Shown: positions 1-8,900 of the stretch, one piece after another
How the letters are laid out: each line of letters starts with the position of its first letter
Position numbering within the stretch: position 1 is the first letter of the stretch
Origin: Microcella sp.
GTDB taxonomy: Bacteria > Actinomycetota > Actinomycetes > Actinomycetales > Microbacteriaceae
Assembly (NCBI RefSeq): GCF_030645145.1
Contig: NZ_JAUSMI010000132.1
Location: forward strand, 1 to 33,822
Direction of reading: 5' to 3'
DNA: 33,822 bases
Position numbers and translations under genes: made by a program
Notes under the pieces: model-generated
Seen by the model: only the letters and a program-made list of their open reading frames with translations
Databases searched by the model: none
What the model was told of the DNA's origin: nothing

Positions 1-128
1 CGCCGCGACCGCGCCGCCGGCCTCCGCCCGCGCCCGCGCGAGGCCGATCGCGACGGCGCGCGAGTGCGCCATGAGGCAGTCGTCGAGGTCGAAGAGCATG
101 ACGCGGATGCTCGACCGCAGCTCGCCCG

Positions 129-132
<4 letters not shown>
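1..132 (-). CDS. HAD-superfamily hydrolase, N-terminal fragment (runs off window)
   Basis: Only the first 44 codons are visible; the gene continues beyond position 1. The fragment carries a HAD motif I: a hydrophobic strand (VMLF) followed by DLDDCL, in which D15 would be the nucleophile and D17 the general acid/base. The usual Thr of DxDxT is replaced by Cys here. HAD enzymes of this type are mostly cytosolic phosphatases with small phosphorylated substrates; the substrate cannot be inferred from this fragment. The ATG overlaps the stop codon of the upstream acetyltransferase gene (ATGA), which fixes the start and indicates co-transcription with it and trpS. The cap domain and motifs II-IV lie outside the window. 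Confidence 0.7.
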
Positions 133-1750
<1,618 letters not shown>

Positions 1751-2596
1751 CTACAGCTCGTAGTCGACGACCACGGGCGCGTGGTCGCTCCAGCGCGTGT
1801 CCCACGTCGGCGCCCGGTCGATCGCGTAGCCGGTCACGGCGGCCGCGAGCGCGGGAGTGGCGACGTGGTAGTCGATGCGCCAGCCGGTGTCGGTGTCGAA
1901 CGCCTTCCCGCGCTGCGACCACCAGGTGTAGGGGCCGTCGACCTCGCCGGCCTGAGCGCGACCGACGTCGACCCAGCCGAGGCCCGTGCCGGTCGTGCCG
2001 TCGTTGCACTCGATCGCCTCGCCGGCGGCGCCGAAGAAGCGGTCGAAGTAGGCGCGCTCGCGCGGCAGGAATCCCGCGCTCTTGCGGTTTCCGCGCCAGT
2101 TCTTGATGTCGAGCTCACGGTGCCCGACGTTGAGGTCGCCGACGACGAGCGCGTACTCGCTGTGCGCGGCGAGCTGCGGAAGGCGCTCCTCCATCGCGTC
2201 GAGGAAGCGGAACTTCTCGACCTGCTTGGGGGTGTCGACCTCGCCCGAGTGCACGTAGCAGCTCACGACGGTGATCGGCACGTCGCCGACGTGCAGGTCG
2301 GCTTCGAGCCACCGGCCGGCCGAGTCGAAGTCCTCGTCGCCGAGCTCGACGCGGTGCGCGTGGATGGGCCAGCGGGTCGCGATCGCGACACCGGCGCGGC
2401 CCTTCGCGGTCGCGGCGTCGTGCAGGACCGTCCAGCCCTCGCCGAGCAGCCCCGTGACGTCCTCGGTGGATGCCCGTACCTCCTGCAGCGCGAGGATGTC
2501 GACGTCGCGCTGCGCGAGCCACTCGCCCATGCCCTTGCGGTACGCGGCACGGATGCCGTTGACGTTGACGGAGGCGATGCGCACGGGCTGGGGCAT
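1751..2596 (-). CDS. xth: Exodeoxyribonuclease III family AP endonuclease
   Basis: A 281-aa protein of the exonuclease/endonuclease/phosphatase (DNase I-like) fold, matching ExoIII-type base-excision repair enzymes that cut 5' of abasic sites. Diagnostic metal and catalytic motifs are seen: LALQEV with E39, VVGDLNV with D154 and N156, and SDHAPV with D271 and H272 near the C-terminus. The reading frame is open further upstream, but I chose the ATG at 2596. The protein then begins with the conserved strand VRIASVNVNGIRAA, and a TAGGAT -10 hexamer ends exactly 7 nt before it, as expected for a leaderless transcript. It has its own promoter overlapping the end of the upstream membrane-protein gene. 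Confidence 0.93.
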   Translation of the reverse strand: MPQPVRIASVNVNGIRAAYRKGMGEWLAQRDVDILALQEVRASTEDVTGLLGEGWTVLHDAATAKGRAGVAIATRWPIHAHRVELGDEDFDSAGRWLEADLHVGDVPITVVSCYVHSGEVDTPKQVEKFRFLDAMEERLPQLAAHSEYALVVGDLNVGHRELDIKNWRGNRKSAGFLPRERAYFDRFFGAAGEAIECNDGTTGTGLGWVDVGRAQAGEVDGPYTWWSQRGKAFDTDTGWRIDYHVATPALAAAVTGYAIDRAPTWDTRWSDHAPVVVDYEL

Positions 2597-2603
2597 GCCA
2601 TCC

Positions 2604-2609
2604 ATCCTA
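2604..2609 (-). promoter_or_regulatory. Leaderless -10 hexamer (TAGGAT) for xth
   Basis: TAGGAT on the minus strand is separated by 7 nt from the ATG at 2596, the geometry of actinobacterial leaderless promoters. It overlaps the stop codon of the upstream YihY-type gene. No clear -35 element was identified. Confidence 0.5.
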
Positions 2610-3656
2610 GGTTCGACCCCCGACCCCCGAACCGGGCCGTCGCGCCCGGCGCCGCGTCCAGAACCCGCGCGGCTTCTCTTGCGCGCCCTCGACCGAGGCG
2701 ACGAGGGCGCGCGCGGCCTGGAGCCGCTGCGCGGCGACCGCCTCGTCGAGCACGAGTCCGGCATCCTGCACCCGGACCGCGATCCACGCCGCCGACAGCA
2801 GGATCACCTGGCAGACGAGATTGAAGAAGATCAGCAGCCCGATGATGACGGCGAACGATGCGAGCAGAGGGTTGGACGTCGCGCCCCCGAGCAGCGCGGT
2901 GCCGAGCACTTTGAGCGCACCGAGGCCGGCCGCCCCGAGGAGGGCGCCGCCGCGGAGCCGGGAGATCGGGATGCGCACGCCCGCGAGCACCCGGAACAGC
3001 GCGCCCAGCACGACGGCGTCGAGCAGGAACATGACCCCGAGCGACACGACGCGCGAGAGCACGGTCGCGACGATCGTCTCACGCGCGCCGAGCCAGCCGA
3101 CGACGAGGTCGGTGGCTTGCGTGCCGACGACGGACAGCACCGCCGAGAGCACGAGCAGCGCTCCGAATCCGGCCGCGAGCCCGAGGTCCTTCAGCCGCAT
3201 GAGCACGACGTTCCCCTCGGCCGGGGGCAGGTCGAACAGCACGCGCACGGCGTCGCGCGCCGAGGCCAGCCAGCCGAGCGCGGTCACGAGCAGGCCGACC
3301 AGGGCGATCGCGCCCGTCCAGCTGAAGGTGCCCGTGTCGAGGAGGTCCTCGGGGTCGATCGCGCCGTCGCCGAGCCCCGTATCGATGAGGCCGGGCACGG
3401 CGTCGGCGAGCACCTGGATCACCGTCGTCCGTAGCCCCAGATCCTCCGAGATGATCGCCCCCGCGATCGCGAAACCGACCCAGATCGCGGCGAAGACCGA
3501 GAAGATCGCCGAGTACGCCAGGCCCGAGGCGAGGATCGGCCCGCGCTCGCGGCCGTAGTGCTGGACGACGCGGACGGGGCGCGACCGCATCACGCGGCCG
3601 ACGAGCGCGCGGATGCCCGTGGCGGGGCGTTCGGGGGCCGTGTCGGTTCGAGTCAC
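2607..3656 (-). CDS. YihY/virulence factor BrkB family membrane protein
   Basis: A 349-aa polytopic inner-membrane protein with about six hydrophobic helices. It has the YihY/BrkB layout: a short basic N-terminus, the GLAYSAIFSVFAAIW segment after RERGPILASGL, a long TALGWLASARDAVRVLF stretch, and a final helix pair around LIFFNLVCQVILLSAAWI. The C-terminal tail is charged, with an Arg-rich end. Family function is not firmly established; the old RNase BN label for this family is regarded as wrong. I chose GTG at 3656 over earlier in-frame starts because it gives a family-typical N-terminus. It is also preceded by a TACCCT hexamer 7 nt upstream and a GGAG a few nt upstream. Upstream in-frame codons encode Arg-rich, non-conserved sequence. 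Confidence 0.85.
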   Translation of the reverse strand: MTRTDTAPERPATGIRALVGRVMRSRPVRVVQHYGRERGPILASGLAYSAIFSVFAAIWVGFAIAGAIISEDLGLRTTVIQVLADAVPGLIDTGLGDGAIDPEDLLDTGTFSWTGAIALVGLLVTALGWLASARDAVRVLFDLPPAEGNVVLMRLKDLGLAAGFGALLVLSAVLSVVGTQATDLVVGWLGARETIVATVLSRVVSLGVMFLLDAVVLGALFRVLAGVRIPISRLRGGALLGAAGLGALKVLGTALLGGATSNPLLASFAVIIGLLIFFNLVCQVILLSAAWIAVRVQDAGLVLDEAVAAQRLQAARALVASVEGAQEKPRGFWTRRRARRPGSGVGGRT

Positions 3657-3663
3657 GGGCTCC

Positions 3664-3669
3664 AGGGTA
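3664..3669 (-). promoter_or_regulatory. Leaderless -10 hexamer (TACCCT) for the YihY-type gene
   Basis: TACCCT on the minus strand lies 7 nt before the GTG at 3656. This supports that start and a leaderless transcript. The divergent sigma-factor gene begins about 200 nt away; the bases between hold no other ORF I can support. Confidence 0.4.
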
Positions 3670-3864
3670 GGCGCGCTCGTTCTCCGGATGCGGCGAGTCC
3701 TCCCCCGCCCGCGGGCGCGGAGAGAAACTTTCGCGGATCGCGTCATAGTCGAGCCCGAACCGAGTCCCTCCTCATGCCACCGCCTTACCCGGGTACGGAT
3801 GGGGGGTGGCGGCCCGCCGTCCGTGCGACGAGACTGGGGTTCAGTGCACGGACCGGGGGCGGAG

Positions 3865-5295
3865 ATGATGAAAGACGAGGCGTCGACCGGGCTTTCGGGT
3901 TGCTCGGATGCCGACCTCATCGCGGGGGCGCGTGCCGGGGGGCACGCGCCCCTCGCCGAGTTGTGGCGCCGTCATCATCGTGCCGGGGTCCTCGCCGCCC
4001 GGCGGTGCACCTCGTCGCTCGACCCGGAGGACCTCGTCTCGGAGGCCTTCGCGCGCATCATCCGCATGCTGCGTGCCGGGGGCGGGCCGAGCGATGCCTT
4101 CCGCCCCTACCTGTACGCGACGATCCGCAACATCGCTGCCCGCTGGGCCTCCACCGACCGCAGCGTCACCGTCGACGACTGGGCGGGGATAGAGGAGCCC
4201 GACCCTCGGGAGGATCCCGCGGTGCGCGCGCTCGAGCGCACGCTCACCGCGCGTGCCTTCCGTTCCCTGCCGGATCGATGGCAGACGGTGCTGTGGTACA
4301 CGGAGGTCGAGGGCCTCGACCCGCATGAGGCCGCTCCGCTGCTCGGGCTCAGCCCCAACGCCGTGGCCGCGCTCGCCTACCGCGCGCGGGACGCGCTGCG
4401 CACGGCCTGGTTGCAGGCGCACATCGCCGACCCGCGCACTCCCCCCGACTGCGCATGGTCGGTCGCTCGACTCGGCGAGCACGCCCGCGGCCACTTGCCG
4501 CCGACGCAGAGCCGCCGCATGGTCGAGCATCTCGCCGGCTGCGCGCGGTGCGCGATCCTCGCCGAAGAGCTCGACGACCTCGCGTCGCACGCCGCCCTCG
4601 TGCTCGTGCCGCTCCTGCTCGGGGCCACTGCCGCGGGCGCCGGGCTCGCGTCGTCGGGCACCCCGACCGCGATGCTCGCCACCGCGTCGGCATCGCCGAC
4701 GCCGATGCTTCCCGCACTACCGGTGCCGATGGCGGCGGGCGCGTCGCTCGCGGGCGCAGCCGTGTCCCACAGCGCAGCAGTGCTCTTGGCGCCCGCCGTG
4801 CTCGCGGTCGTTCTCGCGCTCGGGGTCCCGTCGTCGACCTCCGACCGGCCCGCGGCGGCCGAAGACGGCGGGAAAGCGACGACCACGGCAGACGTCTCGG
4901 TGAGCGGGGCCGACGGCCGTCGCACGGCCTCGGGCGACGCGGGGGCCGTCGACCGGCCGGTCGACGCCGAACCCGCACCGGATGCCGTCGGCGCGCTCGC
5001 CGAGGCGGGCTCCGCCGTCGACGAGGTCGCGACCGGAGTCTCCGAGGTGCTCGGCGACGCGGCGGGAGCCGTGGACGGAGTCGAGGGCGTGGTCGCCGGG
5101 CTCGTCGACCCCCTCGTCGGCGGCACAGTCGGCGGCACAGTCGACGGCACGGTCGGCGGAACGGTCGACGACACCGTCTCGACCATCGACGGTGCGACGG
5201 GCGACGCCCTCGATACCGGCGCGGGCCTGCTCGACGTCATCGACGAACCCCTGCCGAGCATCCCGTCGCCGACGATCGACGGCGCTCTCGGCTGA
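3865..5295 (+). CDS. ECF-type sigma factor fused to zinc-finger anti-sigma-like domain and membrane segments
   Basis: A 476-aa protein. Residues about 14-95 form a sigma-70 region 2 (DADLIAGARAGG, DPEDLVSEAFARIIRMLR, FRPYLYATIRNIAARW). Residues about 125-185 form a region 4 helix-turn-helix (LPDRWQTVLWYTEVEGL, HEAAPLLGLSPNAVAALAYRARDALR). A zinc-binding anti-sigma-like module follows: a Cys in PPDCAW, then HLAGCARC, which fits H-x3-C-x2-C. Two hydrophobic stretches (AALVLVPLLLGATAAGAGLA and a second around AVLLAPAVLAVVLALGV) could span the membrane. The last about 150 residues are Ala/Asp/Gly/Thr-rich with tandem GGTV repeats. I infer a membrane-tethered sigma factor held inactive by its own C-terminus. 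Start choice is uncertain: ATG 3865 or 3868 sits right behind GGAG, and GTG 3844 is also in frame. Confidence 0.8.
   Translation: MMKDEASTGLSGCSDADLIAGARAGGHAPLAELWRRHHRAGVLAARRCTSSLDPEDLVSEAFARIIRMLRAGGGPSDAFRPYLYATIRNIAARWASTDRSVTVDDWAGIEEPDPREDPAVRALERTLTARAFRSLPDRWQTVLWYTEVEGLDPHEAAPLLGLSPNAVAALAYRARDALRTAWLQAHIADPRTPPDCAWSVARLGEHARGHLPPTQSRRMVEHLAGCARCAILAEELDDLASHAALVLVPLLLGATAAGAGLASSGTPTAMLATASASPTPMLPALPVPMAAGASLAGAAVSHSAAVLLAPAVLAVVLALGVPSSTSDRPAAAEDGGKATTTADVSVSGADGRRTASGDAGAVDRPVDAEPAPDAVGALAEAGSAVDEVATGVSEVLGDAAGAVDGVEGVVAGLVDPLVGGTVGGTVDGTVGGTVDDTVSTIDGATGDALDTGAGLLDVIDEPLPSIPSPTIDGALG
5119..5178 (+). repeat. Five tandem 12-bp repeats encoding GGTV-type tetrapeptides
   Basis: Five adjacent units of consensus GGCGGCACAGTC (5119-5130, 5131-5142, 5143-5154, 5155-5166, 5167-5178) diverge by a few bases each. 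They encode GGTV-GGTV-DGTV-GGTV-DDTV in the C-terminal tail of the sigma-factor fusion. The in-frame unit length means copy number could vary without breaking the gene. Confidence 0.85.
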
Positions 5296-5408
5296 CGCCG
5301 CCAGTGGGCTGCGGACTGCTACGCGATGCTCCGGGGTGCGGACCCCCCAAGCTCGACGGCCTCGGTCCTGCACCTACCGCCAACGCGCCGGACCATCCCG
5401 CCCAAGTT

Positions 5409-6188
5409 CTACTGGTCGGTGAGTTCCTTGGGCATTGAGTAGCCAAGGGCGTCGCTGACCCGAGTCCCGGCGTGGACAACGTGCTCAGCGACCTCGTGTA
5501 GCCGAGCCACCGGCATCTCGAACTCGAGAGCCGAGACGCTCACGCCGCCGATCCCCACGCCGGACGCGTCGAAGACTGGCGCACCAACGCAACGGAGATT
5601 TAGCTCGTTCTCGCCGTTGTCAATGGCCCACCCGCGCTGACGAGTTGATCGGAGGTCGTCCAGCAGCGCCGCGACGCTGGTGTGCGTGGACTCGGTGACC
5701 TGCCGCATCCCGGCGCGCTTCATAATTTCCGCCACGCGCGCATCCGGGAGCGTCGCCAGGAAGGACTTCCCGATCGACGTCGAATGCAACGGCACCATGC
5801 CGCCCACGCGAGAGCGCATGCGGTACGAACCGAGGCCGTCGAGCTTCGCCGCGTACATCACGCTGTCGCCCCTCACGAGCCCGAAGTGCACGGTCATCCC
5901 CGTCGCCCGCCGTAGCTCCTCCAGGTGCGGGCGAGCGACACGGCCGATCTCACCGTCCTCGCGCAGCAGTCCCGTGATGGCATGCAGCCGTCTACCGGGC
6001 ACGTAGCGCTTGTCCTCGTCCTGGAAGACCCAGCCGGTCGCGACGAGTTCGCTGAGAACCCGATGCGCCGTGCTGAAGGAGAGGTCCGTCGCTTTCGCGA
6101 GGTCCGAGAGCCGATCGGCCGCCAGGACGGCCTCCAGCATCGACAGCCCCTTGGCCAGCGCCGATCGCGGCGTGCTCGCCTCCGTCAT
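5409..6188 (-). CDS. IclR-family transcriptional regulator (KdgR-like role inferred)
   Basis: A 259-aa protein with the IclR layout. An N-terminal winged helix-turn-helix (about residues 10-70: LAKGLSMLEAVLAADRLSDLAKATDLSFSTAHRVLSEL, split here as read) is followed by an effector-binding domain. That domain holds the typical HFGLVRGDSVMYAAKLDG, VPLHSTSIGKSFLATL, and GWAIDNGENELNLRCVGAPVFD stretches. It is the last gene of the uronate operon, 16 nt after kduI. IclR proteins of the KdgR subgroup respond to KDG-type intermediates and repress pectin and uronate genes; I infer the same role here. The likely operator is the inverted repeat at 15961-15990. A GCGAGG stretch precedes the ATG. Confidence 0.9.
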   Translation of the reverse strand: MTEASTPRSALAKGLSMLEAVLAADRLSDLAKATDLSFSTAHRVLSELVATGWVFQDEDKRYVPGRRLHAITGLLREDGEIGRVARPHLEELRRATGMTVHFGLVRGDSVMYAAKLDGLGSYRMRSRVGGMVPLHSTSIGKSFLATLPDARVAEIMKRAGMRQVTESTHTSVAALLDDLRSTRQRGWAIDNGENELNLRCVGAPVFDASGVGIGGVSVSALEFEMPVARLHEVAEHVVHAGTRVSDALGYSMPKELTDQ

Positions 6189-6204
6189 CTGCCTACCTCG
6201 CGAC

Positions 6205-7041
6205 TCAGCGGATATCGGTCACCCGGACATGGTCCATGTCATCGTACGCGGCATTCTCTCCCGCGGTAGCCCAGACGAAGCTGTATGGTCCGGTTCCCGC
6301 GCCGAAGTGCACGGACCAGCTCGGGGATACGACAAGCTGCCGATCTCCGAGCACGACATGGCGCGTTTCGTCCGGGCGACCCATCACGTGGAATACGCGG
6401 TCCTCCTGCGCGAGGTCGAAGTAGAGGTAGCACTCGGTGCGACGATCGTGGGTATGCGGGGGCATCGTGTTCCAGGTGCTTCCCGCGTGAACTGTTGTGA
6501 AGCCGAAGGCGATGTTGGCACTCGGCGTGCGCCCCTCGATGATGCACTGGTGGAGGGTGCGATGGTTGGATGCCTTGGGCGACCCGATCTCGACGATGTT
6601 CATGTCGTCCTGCGTGATGAGCGTGTGCGGAAACGCCTTGTGTGCGACGGCGGTGAACACGTAGAAGGCCGCCGGGTCGGCGGGGTCGTCGGAACGGAAC
6701 GAGACCCCGTCCGCCCCGCGACCGAGGTACACCGCCTCGCCGTGCACGACCGGAAACTCGGTCCCGTCCGCGACGACGACCCCCGACGCGCCGACGTTCA
6801 GAATGCCGGCCTCTCTCCGCTGCAAGACGTGCTTCGCTCGGACCTCGTCCGGGTTCGGCAAAGCGATCGCCTCCGCGATCGGAACGATCCCGAAGGCGAG
6901 GATGCGGTCATGATGGAGGTACACGCCCCGCGCCCCACCCAGCGCGAAGAGATCGTCCACGACGAACGCGGCGCGTAGTTGTGCGGTGTCCATCGCGGCC
7001 ACTGCGGTGGGGCTGTGGGCGTATCGGGTGTCGACCGTCAT
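6205..7041 (-). CDS. kduI: 5-dehydro-4-deoxy-D-glucuronate isomerase
   Basis: Converts 5-keto-4-deoxyuronate, formed spontaneously from 4,5-unsaturated uronates, to 2,5-diketo-3-deoxygluconate. The protein is 278 aa, the length I recall for Escherichia coli KduI. The zinc ligands fall at the expected numbers: H196 and H198 in PPHTHDR, E203, and H245 in SWSVHFG. The C-terminus GENAAYDDMDHVRVTDIR is also KduI-typical. In-frame ATGs exist at 7092 and slightly downstream, but I chose 7041. It gives the family N-terminus (TRYAHSP) and has a GAGAG ribosome-binding site about 8 nt upstream. The gene lies between kdgK and the IclR gene in the same operon. Confidence 0.95.
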   Translation of the reverse strand: MTVDTRYAHSPTAVAAMDTAQLRAAFVVDDLFALGGARGVYLHHDRILAFGIVPIAEAIALPNPDEVRAKHVLQRREAGILNVGASGVVVADGTEFPVVHGEAVYLGRGADGVSFRSDDPADPAAFYVFTAVAHKAFPHTLITQDDMNIVEIGSPKASNHRTLHQCIIEGRTPSANIAFGFTTVHAGSTWNTMPPHTHDRRTECYLYFDLAQEDRVFHVMGRPDETRHVVLGDRQLVVSPSWSVHFGAGTGPYSFVWATAGENAAYDDMDHVRVTDIR

Positions 7042-7100
7042 CGATTCACTCTCTGCTAGGTGATGCGTTGCGTCTTTCATCGGATCTGGCATCCGCCGTG

Positions 7101-8078
7101 TCAGCGTGTGACAGGGTCAGCGGCAGCGTCGCGGAAGCGCTCGATATCAGCACGGCGCGGACTCCCCTCCCAGTCGCCATAGCTCATGCACAAGAGTGCC
7201 CCGCAGGCATTCGCTCGTTGAAGTCGCTCTGAGACGGACAGTCCGTCGAGCATTGCGCTCAGGTAGCCGGCGACGAAGGCATCCCCCGCGCCGACGGTGT
7301 CGACGGCCTCGACAATGAATCCCGGCGCCTCGATCACAGAATCGTCGATGAAGACCGTTGCACCTTCGGCGCCGCGCTTGAGGATCACTTCACGGCGTCC
7401 TTCCCGCGCGATCGCCCGCGCGGCTTCCGACGCGTTGAGACCGGGTCGGACGAGCTGCATTTCGTCCGCGCCGCCGAACACGAAATCAGCACGGTCGGCA
7501 AGCCATCGAAGAATCGAACCTGCTACGTCGGTATCGGCGAGTGCCGAGCGGTAATTGATGTCGAAGCTGATACGTACGCCGGCGGCACGCGCGCGGTCGA
7601 CCGCCTCCGACACGCAGGCGCGTGCAGATTCCGACACCAAAGCGGTGATCCCTGACACGTGCAGCACCTCGGCGTCTTCGATCCACCCGGACGGGATGTC
7701 GGCCGGGGACAGCCTGGAGCCCGCTGAGCCGGAGCGATAGTAGAGGACGCTCGTCGAGGCACTGGTCGAACGTTCCTTCACCATTAATCCGGTCGGAGCA
7801 GCGGAATCGACGACGCAACGGACGTCGAGAGCCTCGGCTCGCAATTCACGAGCGACGCGCTCGCCGAGAGCGTCGTCGCCTACACACCCGAGCCATCCGG
7901 CGTCGATACCGAGGCGTTGCAGACCGATGGCGACGTTGCTTTCGGCGCCGCCGATACCTAGGGCGAGCTCGGTGACATGGCGCAAGGAGCCGATCTCTCG
8001 GGTGCGGACGAGCGCCATGGTTTCTCCGAGCGTGACGACCCGATTGCTCGGTCTTTCGGAGCCGAGTGACGCTCTCAC
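7101..8078 (-). CDS. kdgK: 2-keto-3-deoxygluconate kinase (PfkB family)
   Basis: Phosphorylates KDG to 2-keto-3-deoxy-6-phosphogluconate with ATP. The 325-aa protein has the ribokinase/PfkB architecture. It shows the N-terminal GIGGAESNVAIGLQRLG substrate-side motif near residue 41, FDINYRSAL at about 172-180, and the C-terminal signature DTVGAGDAF (260-268) with catalytic base D266. The NYR segment is typical of KDG kinases rather than fructokinases. The start is GTG at 8078, overlapping the aldolase stop (GTGA), so it is translationally coupled to the aldolase. Together with its neighbours it forms the lower part of the uronate pathway. Confidence 0.93.
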   Translation of the reverse strand: MRASLGSERPSNRVVTLGETMALVRTREIGSLRHVTELALGIGGAESNVAIGLQRLGIDAGWLGCVGDDALGERVARELRAEALDVRCVVDSAAPTGLMVKERSTSASTSVLYYRSGSAGSRLSPADIPSGWIEDAEVLHVSGITALVSESARACVSEAVDRARAAGVRISFDINYRSALADTDVAGSILRWLADRADFVFGGADEMQLVRPGLNASEAARAIAREGRREVILKRGAEGATVFIDDSVIEAPGFIVEAVDTVGAGDAFVAGYLSAMLDGLSVSERLQRANACGALLCMSYGDWEGSPRRADIERFRDAAADPVTR

Positions 8079-8719
8079 CGCGCGCCCCCGTTTGCGCAGA
8101 GCGCGACGAACGCTGCTGCTCGTTCACGCAGCGCGCGAAGGTTCCCACCGCGCATCGCATCGCCTAGAAGCGGACCGCCAACGCTGACCGCTGCAGCTCC
8201 GGCCGCCAGCCAGTCGGCCGCCATGTCGTGATTCACGCCACCGGAAGGGATGACGTCGATTCCAGGAAACGGTCCACGGAGATCATTGACGTAATTCGCG
8301 CTCACCTGGCCCGCAGGGAAGACCTTGACCGCCGACGCTCCGGCGCGCCACGAGGCGAAGAGTTCGGTCGGAGTGAACCCCCCGGGCACCACCGGGATGC
8401 CGGCCGCCACGGATAGGGCGACGACACGCGCATCCGTTATCGGCGTCACGATGTAGTGAGCGCCGGCGCCGATGGCGGCATTGAGTTCATCCTCGTCGGT
8501 GACTGTTCCGACGCCGATGTCGGCGGCATCGCCGAATCGCGCCACGATCTCCGGCAATCTCTTGATGGTTCCCGGCGTGGTCATGGTCAACTCGACGCTG
8601 CGGATCCCAGCGTCGACGAGAGCGTCGAGCACGCGCGAGTAGTCTCCACTGTCACTGGCACGCAGCACCACGATCAGCCGGGTGGCCGCCGTGCGCGGCG
8701 GAATGGGCAGCCGATTCAC
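8075..8719 (-). CDS. eda: 2-keto-3-deoxy-6-phosphogluconate aldolase
   Basis: Cleaves KDPG to pyruvate and glyceraldehyde-3-phosphate. The 214-aa class I aldolase has the catalytic Glu in SVELTMTTPG (E43), the GVGTV strand (69-73), the phosphate-loop region VVPGGFTPTEL, and the Schiff-base lysine K132 in AVKVFPAG. The frame is open far upstream, but that part encodes an Arg/His-rich unconserved sequence. The GTG at 8719 gives the normal family length. The ribosome-binding site is weak (GGTGA a few nt upstream), so translation may depend on coupling to the 34-codon ORF that ends 14 nt earlier. Its stop overlaps the kdgK start. Confidence 0.93.
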   Translation of the reverse strand: MNRLPIPPRTAATRLIVVLRASDSGDYSRVLDALVDAGIRSVELTMTTPGTIKRLPEIVARFGDAADIGVGTVTDEDELNAAIGAGAHYIVTPITDARVVALSVAAGIPVVPGGFTPTELFASWRAGASAVKVFPAGQVSANYVNDLRGPFPGIDVIPSGGVNHDMAADWLAAGAAAVSVGGPLLGDAMRGGNLRALRERAAAFVALCANGGAR

Positions 8720-8733
8720 CGTGTCACCATTGA

Positions 8734-8838
8734 TCAACGGTGCGATCCTGGAGCGGAGGCATGAGCATTCATGACCGAGCGGGATCGGCCGTCGAGGGCG
8801 ACCGTGAGGCGGAAGGCGGCTGGCGCCTGAGCAATCAT
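8734..8838 (-). CDS. Small ORF (34 aa) with strong ribosome-binding site upstream of eda
   Basis: An ATG at 8838 stands about 8 nt behind AAGGAAG, the best ribosome-binding site in this part of the operon. It opens a 34-codon frame that starts MIAQAPAAFRLTVALDG and ends at TGA 8736-8734. The stop is only 14 nt before the weakly preceded GTG of eda. I do not recognise the peptide. It could be a short coupling ORF that feeds ribosomes into eda, or the remnant of a truncated gene between the GH88-type gene and eda. No Cys or clear membrane segment is present. Confidence 0.4.
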   Translation of the reverse strand: MIAQAPAAFRLTVALDGRSRSVMNAHASAPGSHR

Positions 8839-8900
8839 GGCTGTGCTTCCTTTCACTTAGTTCGATCGTTGGTGCGTCTTCACGCGGGTCGTGACGGGGG

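Noticed and set aside
3720-3752. Possible ECF-type promoter (GGAGAG, 16 nt, CGTCAT) upstream of the sigma-factor fusion
   Set aside because: The -35 part does not match the common GGAAC core and only one copy exists, so autoregulation cannot be supported.
5333-5346. GGGGT-GCGG-ACCCC hairpin between the sigma fusion and the IclR gene
   Set aside because: Only a 5-bp stem with no T-tract. It could be chance in GC-rich DNA.
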